This document shows, piece by piece, positions 61,721 through 64,000 of a stretch of DNA of 64,000 bases; positions within the stretch are counted from its first letter, which is position 1, and each line of letters opens with the position of its first letter. The translations under genes and the position numbers were made by a program. The notes under the pieces are model-generated. The model made no database searches and was not told the origin of the DNA. It saw only the letters and a program-made list of their open reading frames with translations. This stretch comes from Catalimonadaceae bacterium JC749. Its GTDB lineage: Bacteria; Bacteroidota; Bacteroidia; Cytophagales; Cyclobacteriaceae. The stretch is taken from the NCBI GenBank assembly GCA_021730635.1, contig JAJNNC010000002.1:744001-808000 (forward strand). The letters run 5' to 3'.

Positions 61721-63445
61721 ATGAAGCACACCTTGCTGATGATCGTTGCTCTCTTATTCATTCAACCGGCCAAAGCCCAATCCGATACTACCCCTTCACT
61801 ATATCTGCAAACCAGCGAGGTCCATCATCTGATGGTACATTATAAAGCTGACTATGGAAGTCTGGACAGATTTTACGCCATCAAAAGTGCACCCGAACGG
61901 ATGGAGAGGTTGCGTAAGCTGGTAGAGCGCTACCAGACACAATTGTCGGCCCTGGATTTTAATAGTCTGCCTACCGGCAGCCGGGTAGACTATATCCTTT
62001 TTCAGAGGGATTTGCAGGAGACCCTGCGTCAATGGCAGGAGCAGGAAAAAAAACAGCAGGAGGCCGGAGCTTGGATTTCTTTTGCAGACATGATCTATGA
62101 GCTGGAAAAAAAGAGAAGGAGAGGGGCTTCTTTAGACGGGCAGCAGGTGGCAGGACAACTGGATAGCATGACACAGATGCTCAAAAGATCAATCCAACAG
62201 CTCACCCAAGGAGATTCAGTAGAAAAAAAGGTGGCAGACCAGGCCATCCTACAATTAGATGATTTACAGGGTGCTTTGGAAGATATTTATACATTCTATC
62301 ATGGTTATGATCCTATGTTTACCTGGTGGGCTGACCATCCTTACCAGACAGTAGACACTTTGTTACACCAATACGCGGATAGCCTGAAGAAAAAAAGCAA
62401 GGTGGTCAGTACGCAAAAAAAAGATGCCAGCGGTATTGTGGGGCGTCCTATCGGTAAAGAAGAGCTGATACGTCAGTTGAACTATGAAATGATTCCTTAT
62501 ACGCCGGAAGAACTCATAACGATTGCCCAAAAAGAATTTGCTTGGTGTGATGAACAGATGCTGCGGGCTTCTCGTGAAATGGGTTTCGGCGATGACTGGA
62601 AAGCGGCCCTGGAAAAAGTGAAGAATACTTTTGTGCCACCGGGCAAACAGCCAGAGGTTATTCTCAGGTTGTTGAATGAGTCCATCAATTTTTTAAAGAA
62701 TAACGATCTGATTACCATTCCGCCTCTGGCAGAAGAAACCTGGCGCATGATCATGATGACCCCTCAACGGCAGCGGGTGAATCCATTTTTTACAGGGGGC
62801 GAAGTGATCAGCATTTCTTATCCGACACAGACCATGAGCCATGAAGATAAGTTGATGAGCATGCGAGGTAACAACCCGCACTTCTCCAGGGCTACAGTGC
62901 ATCATGAACTGATCGCCGGACATGGACTGCAGCAGTTTATGAACCAACGGTATAAGACGTACCGGGATTTCTGGACACCCTTCTGGGTAGAAGGCTGGTC
63001 GCTGTACTGGGAACGGCTGTTATGGGATCTGGGCTTTCCTCAGTCGCCGGAAGATAGAGTAGGTATGTTGTTTTGGCGCATGCACCGCTGTGCCCGTATT
63101 ATCTTTTCTTTGAATTATCATCTCAGCCAGTGGACGCCCCAGCAATGTATTGATTTTCTGGTAAACCGGGTAGGACATGAACGCGCTAATGCTGAAGGCG
63201 AAGTGCGGCGTTCTTTTGAAGGAGGATACAGTCCTCTGTATCAGCTTGCCTATATGATCGGAGGTTTACAGTTTGAAGCTTTGAAAAAAGAACTGGTAGA
63301 CAGTGGTACGATGTCGTATCGGGAATACCACGATGCGGTCATGCATGAAAACCTCATGCCTGTGGAAATGCTGAGAGCGATTCTGCGAAATGAACCTCCG
63401 GAGAAAGATTTTAAAACACAGTGGAGATTTTATAGGCTCCCCTAG
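61721..63445 (+). CDS. DUF885 family secreted peptidase-like protein
   Basis: 574 residues from ATG 61721, which starts a clean signal peptide (MKHTLLMIVALLFIQPAKAQ); 61694 is the alternative. Mostly alpha-helical with the gluzincin-like motif HHELIAGHGLQQF (near 393-405), the second-helix segment VEGWSLYWERLLWDLGF with the zinc-ligand Glu, and SPLYQLAYMIGGLQFEALKK. The motif is HELIAGH where the family usually has HE..PGH. Likely a zinc carboxypeptidase-type enzyme of the periplasm; the substrate is unknown. Confidence 0.85.
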   Translation: MKHTLLMIVALLFIQPAKAQSDTTPSLYLQTSEVHHLMVHYKADYGSLDRFYAIKSAPERMERLRKLVERYQTQLSALDFNSLPTGSRVDYILFQRDLQETLRQWQEQEKKQQEAGAWISFADMIYELEKKRRRGASLDGQQVAGQLDSMTQMLKRSIQQLTQGDSVEKKVADQAILQLDDLQGALEDIYTFYHGYDPMFTWWADHPYQTVDTLLHQYADSLKKKSKVVSTQKKDASGIVGRPIGKEELIRQLNYEMIPYTPEELITIAQKEFAWCDEQMLRASREMGFGDDWKAALEKVKNTFVPPGKQPEVILRLLNESINFLKNNDLITIPPLAEETWRMIMMTPQRQRVNPFFTGGEVISISYPTQTMSHEDKLMSMRGNNPHFSRATVHHELIAGHGLQQFMNQRYKTYRDFWTPFWVEGWSLYWERLLWDLGFPQSPEDRVGMLFWRMHRCARIIFSLNYHLSQWTPQQCIDFLVNRVGHERANAEGEVRRSFEGGYSPLYQLAYMIGGLQFEALKKELVDSGTMSYREYHDAVMHENLMPVEMLRAILRNEPPEKDFKTQWRFYRLP

Positions 63446-63794
63446 AATTTTTTCCCTTAGCCGGTGTCCCGGGAATAGCTTTGGGAGGTTCCGCAGTTAT
63501 GGATACCGGCAGCAGATGCATCATCTGATTTTTCGCTCAACCAAGCGCTAGCATAGAACTTCTCCAAAATTTCCCAGTTTTTTCATACGCTTTGTATTGA
63601 GAGGTGCCATCTCTGCGGTATACCAGCAATAATTCATGATTAAATGAAAATTTAACCCTGCAAAAATCTTGAGAAAATTAATTTAATATTAGTAAATTTA
63701 TATTTCAAGGTGTGAGCTACCCTATGGAAATTAATCCCTATGGCTTCTCACAATTGATAAAGACTTATACTACTTCGTCCCTACTGCCTAAAGT
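63446..63794. other. Intergenic region with weak promoter and hairpin
   Basis: 349 bp without a supported gene. GCCGGTGTCC (63460-63469) and GGATACCGGC (63501-63510) form a 9-of-10 inverted repeat 15 bp after the DUF885 stop. TATATTTC (63699-63706) is one base from the -7 consensus and may drive the next gene. Confidence 0.5.
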
Positions 63795-64000
63795 ATGAAC
63801 ACCAAGACTATCCGAAAAATAATCTGCTATTCCCTGGCCCTGATGCTTGTTTTAATCATGATCAGAGTGAAAGTGCTGGGAATGAACTACTCAGCCTTAA
63901 TCTATCCCTGGCGTTTACTAAAAGTTTTATCAGCTAGTTACTATGATCTCATCTATGTGGCTGGCCTGGGTGCGTTATTCATGGCATTGGCCTTTCTGTT
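63795..64000 (+). CDS. Membrane protein N-terminus, cut by window edge
   Basis: 68 residues from ATG 63795: MNTKTIRKIICYSLALMLVL, a short loop (YSALIYPWRLLKVLSASYYD), then a second hydrophobic segment LIYVAGLGALFMALAFL that runs off the edge. Two TMs with a YD-containing link resemble the N-terminus of LTA-synthase/sulfatase-type membrane proteins, but too little is visible to assign a family. Confidence 0.55.
   Translation, partial: MNTKTIRKIICYSLALMLVLIMIRVKVLGMNYSALIYPWRLLKVLSASYYDLIYVAGLGALFMALAFL

Overview
The window looks like chromosomal DNA of a gliding member of the Bacteroidota, most likely Cytophagales. Evidence: a GldH gliding lipoprotein next to a RicT/PSP1 protein, GWxTD-, DUF2723- and DUF2911-family proteins, TAnnTTTG-type -7 promoter boxes, moderate GC by eye, and many 8-TM FtsX/MacB-type permeases with a short N-terminal 'permease prefix' domain paired with PadR regulators. 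No rRNA, tRNA, CRISPR array, transposase or phage gene was seen.

Region 1 (1-1750): the start of a Bcr/CflA-type MFS exporter that runs off the left edge, and a Uma2-family nuclease-like protein.

Region 2 (1750-38464, over half of the window): a paralogue array with 12 intact FtsX/MacB-type permeases, at least four permease relics and five PadR regulators. It splits into several units. (a) PadR 7815-8147 faces a permease reduced to its two ends, then a MntA/HepT toxin-antitoxin pair, then permeases 4300-6915 and 1750-4197. (b) PadR 17069-17410 leads permeases 14478, 11708 and 9206, followed by a PIN toxin/antitoxin pair and a permease 3'-end relic. (c) PadR 20535-20858 leads permease 17839 and another 3' relic. 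(d) On the + strand, a secreted alpha/beta hydrolase is followed by PadR 22057 and permease 22401. (e) PadR 38126-38464 heads a 13-kb unit of four complete prefix-permeases joined by 8-nt stop/start overlaps, then a detached prefix domain and a prefix-less permease. Each permease is an internal duplication of a MacB-like half (one TM, extracytoplasmic domain, three TMs), so one chain could be a whole pseudodimeric membrane unit. No ABC ATPase gene lies in the array, so an ATPase would have to come from elsewhere. Their substrates are unknown.

Region 3 (38778-43138): a secreted S9 peptidase, an NHL-repeat relic, a DoxX-like membrane protein with two copies of a palindromic operator behind a TetR gene, and a small protein of unknown function with a clear promoter.

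Region 4 (43162-64000): mostly housekeeping and envelope genes: a fused HyuA/HyuB hydantoinase/5-oxoprolinase, gldH, ricT, purD, recQ, a mannose-1-phosphate guanylyltransferase-like protein with a destroyed nucleotide-binding signature, rlmB, a GWxTD protein, a DUF2723 membrane protein, a lipoprotein, a DUF2911 protein, a DUF885-type peptidase-like protein, and the start of a membrane protein at the right edge. Several clear intrinsic-terminator hairpins separate these genes. One of them (61569-61597) ends no visible gene.
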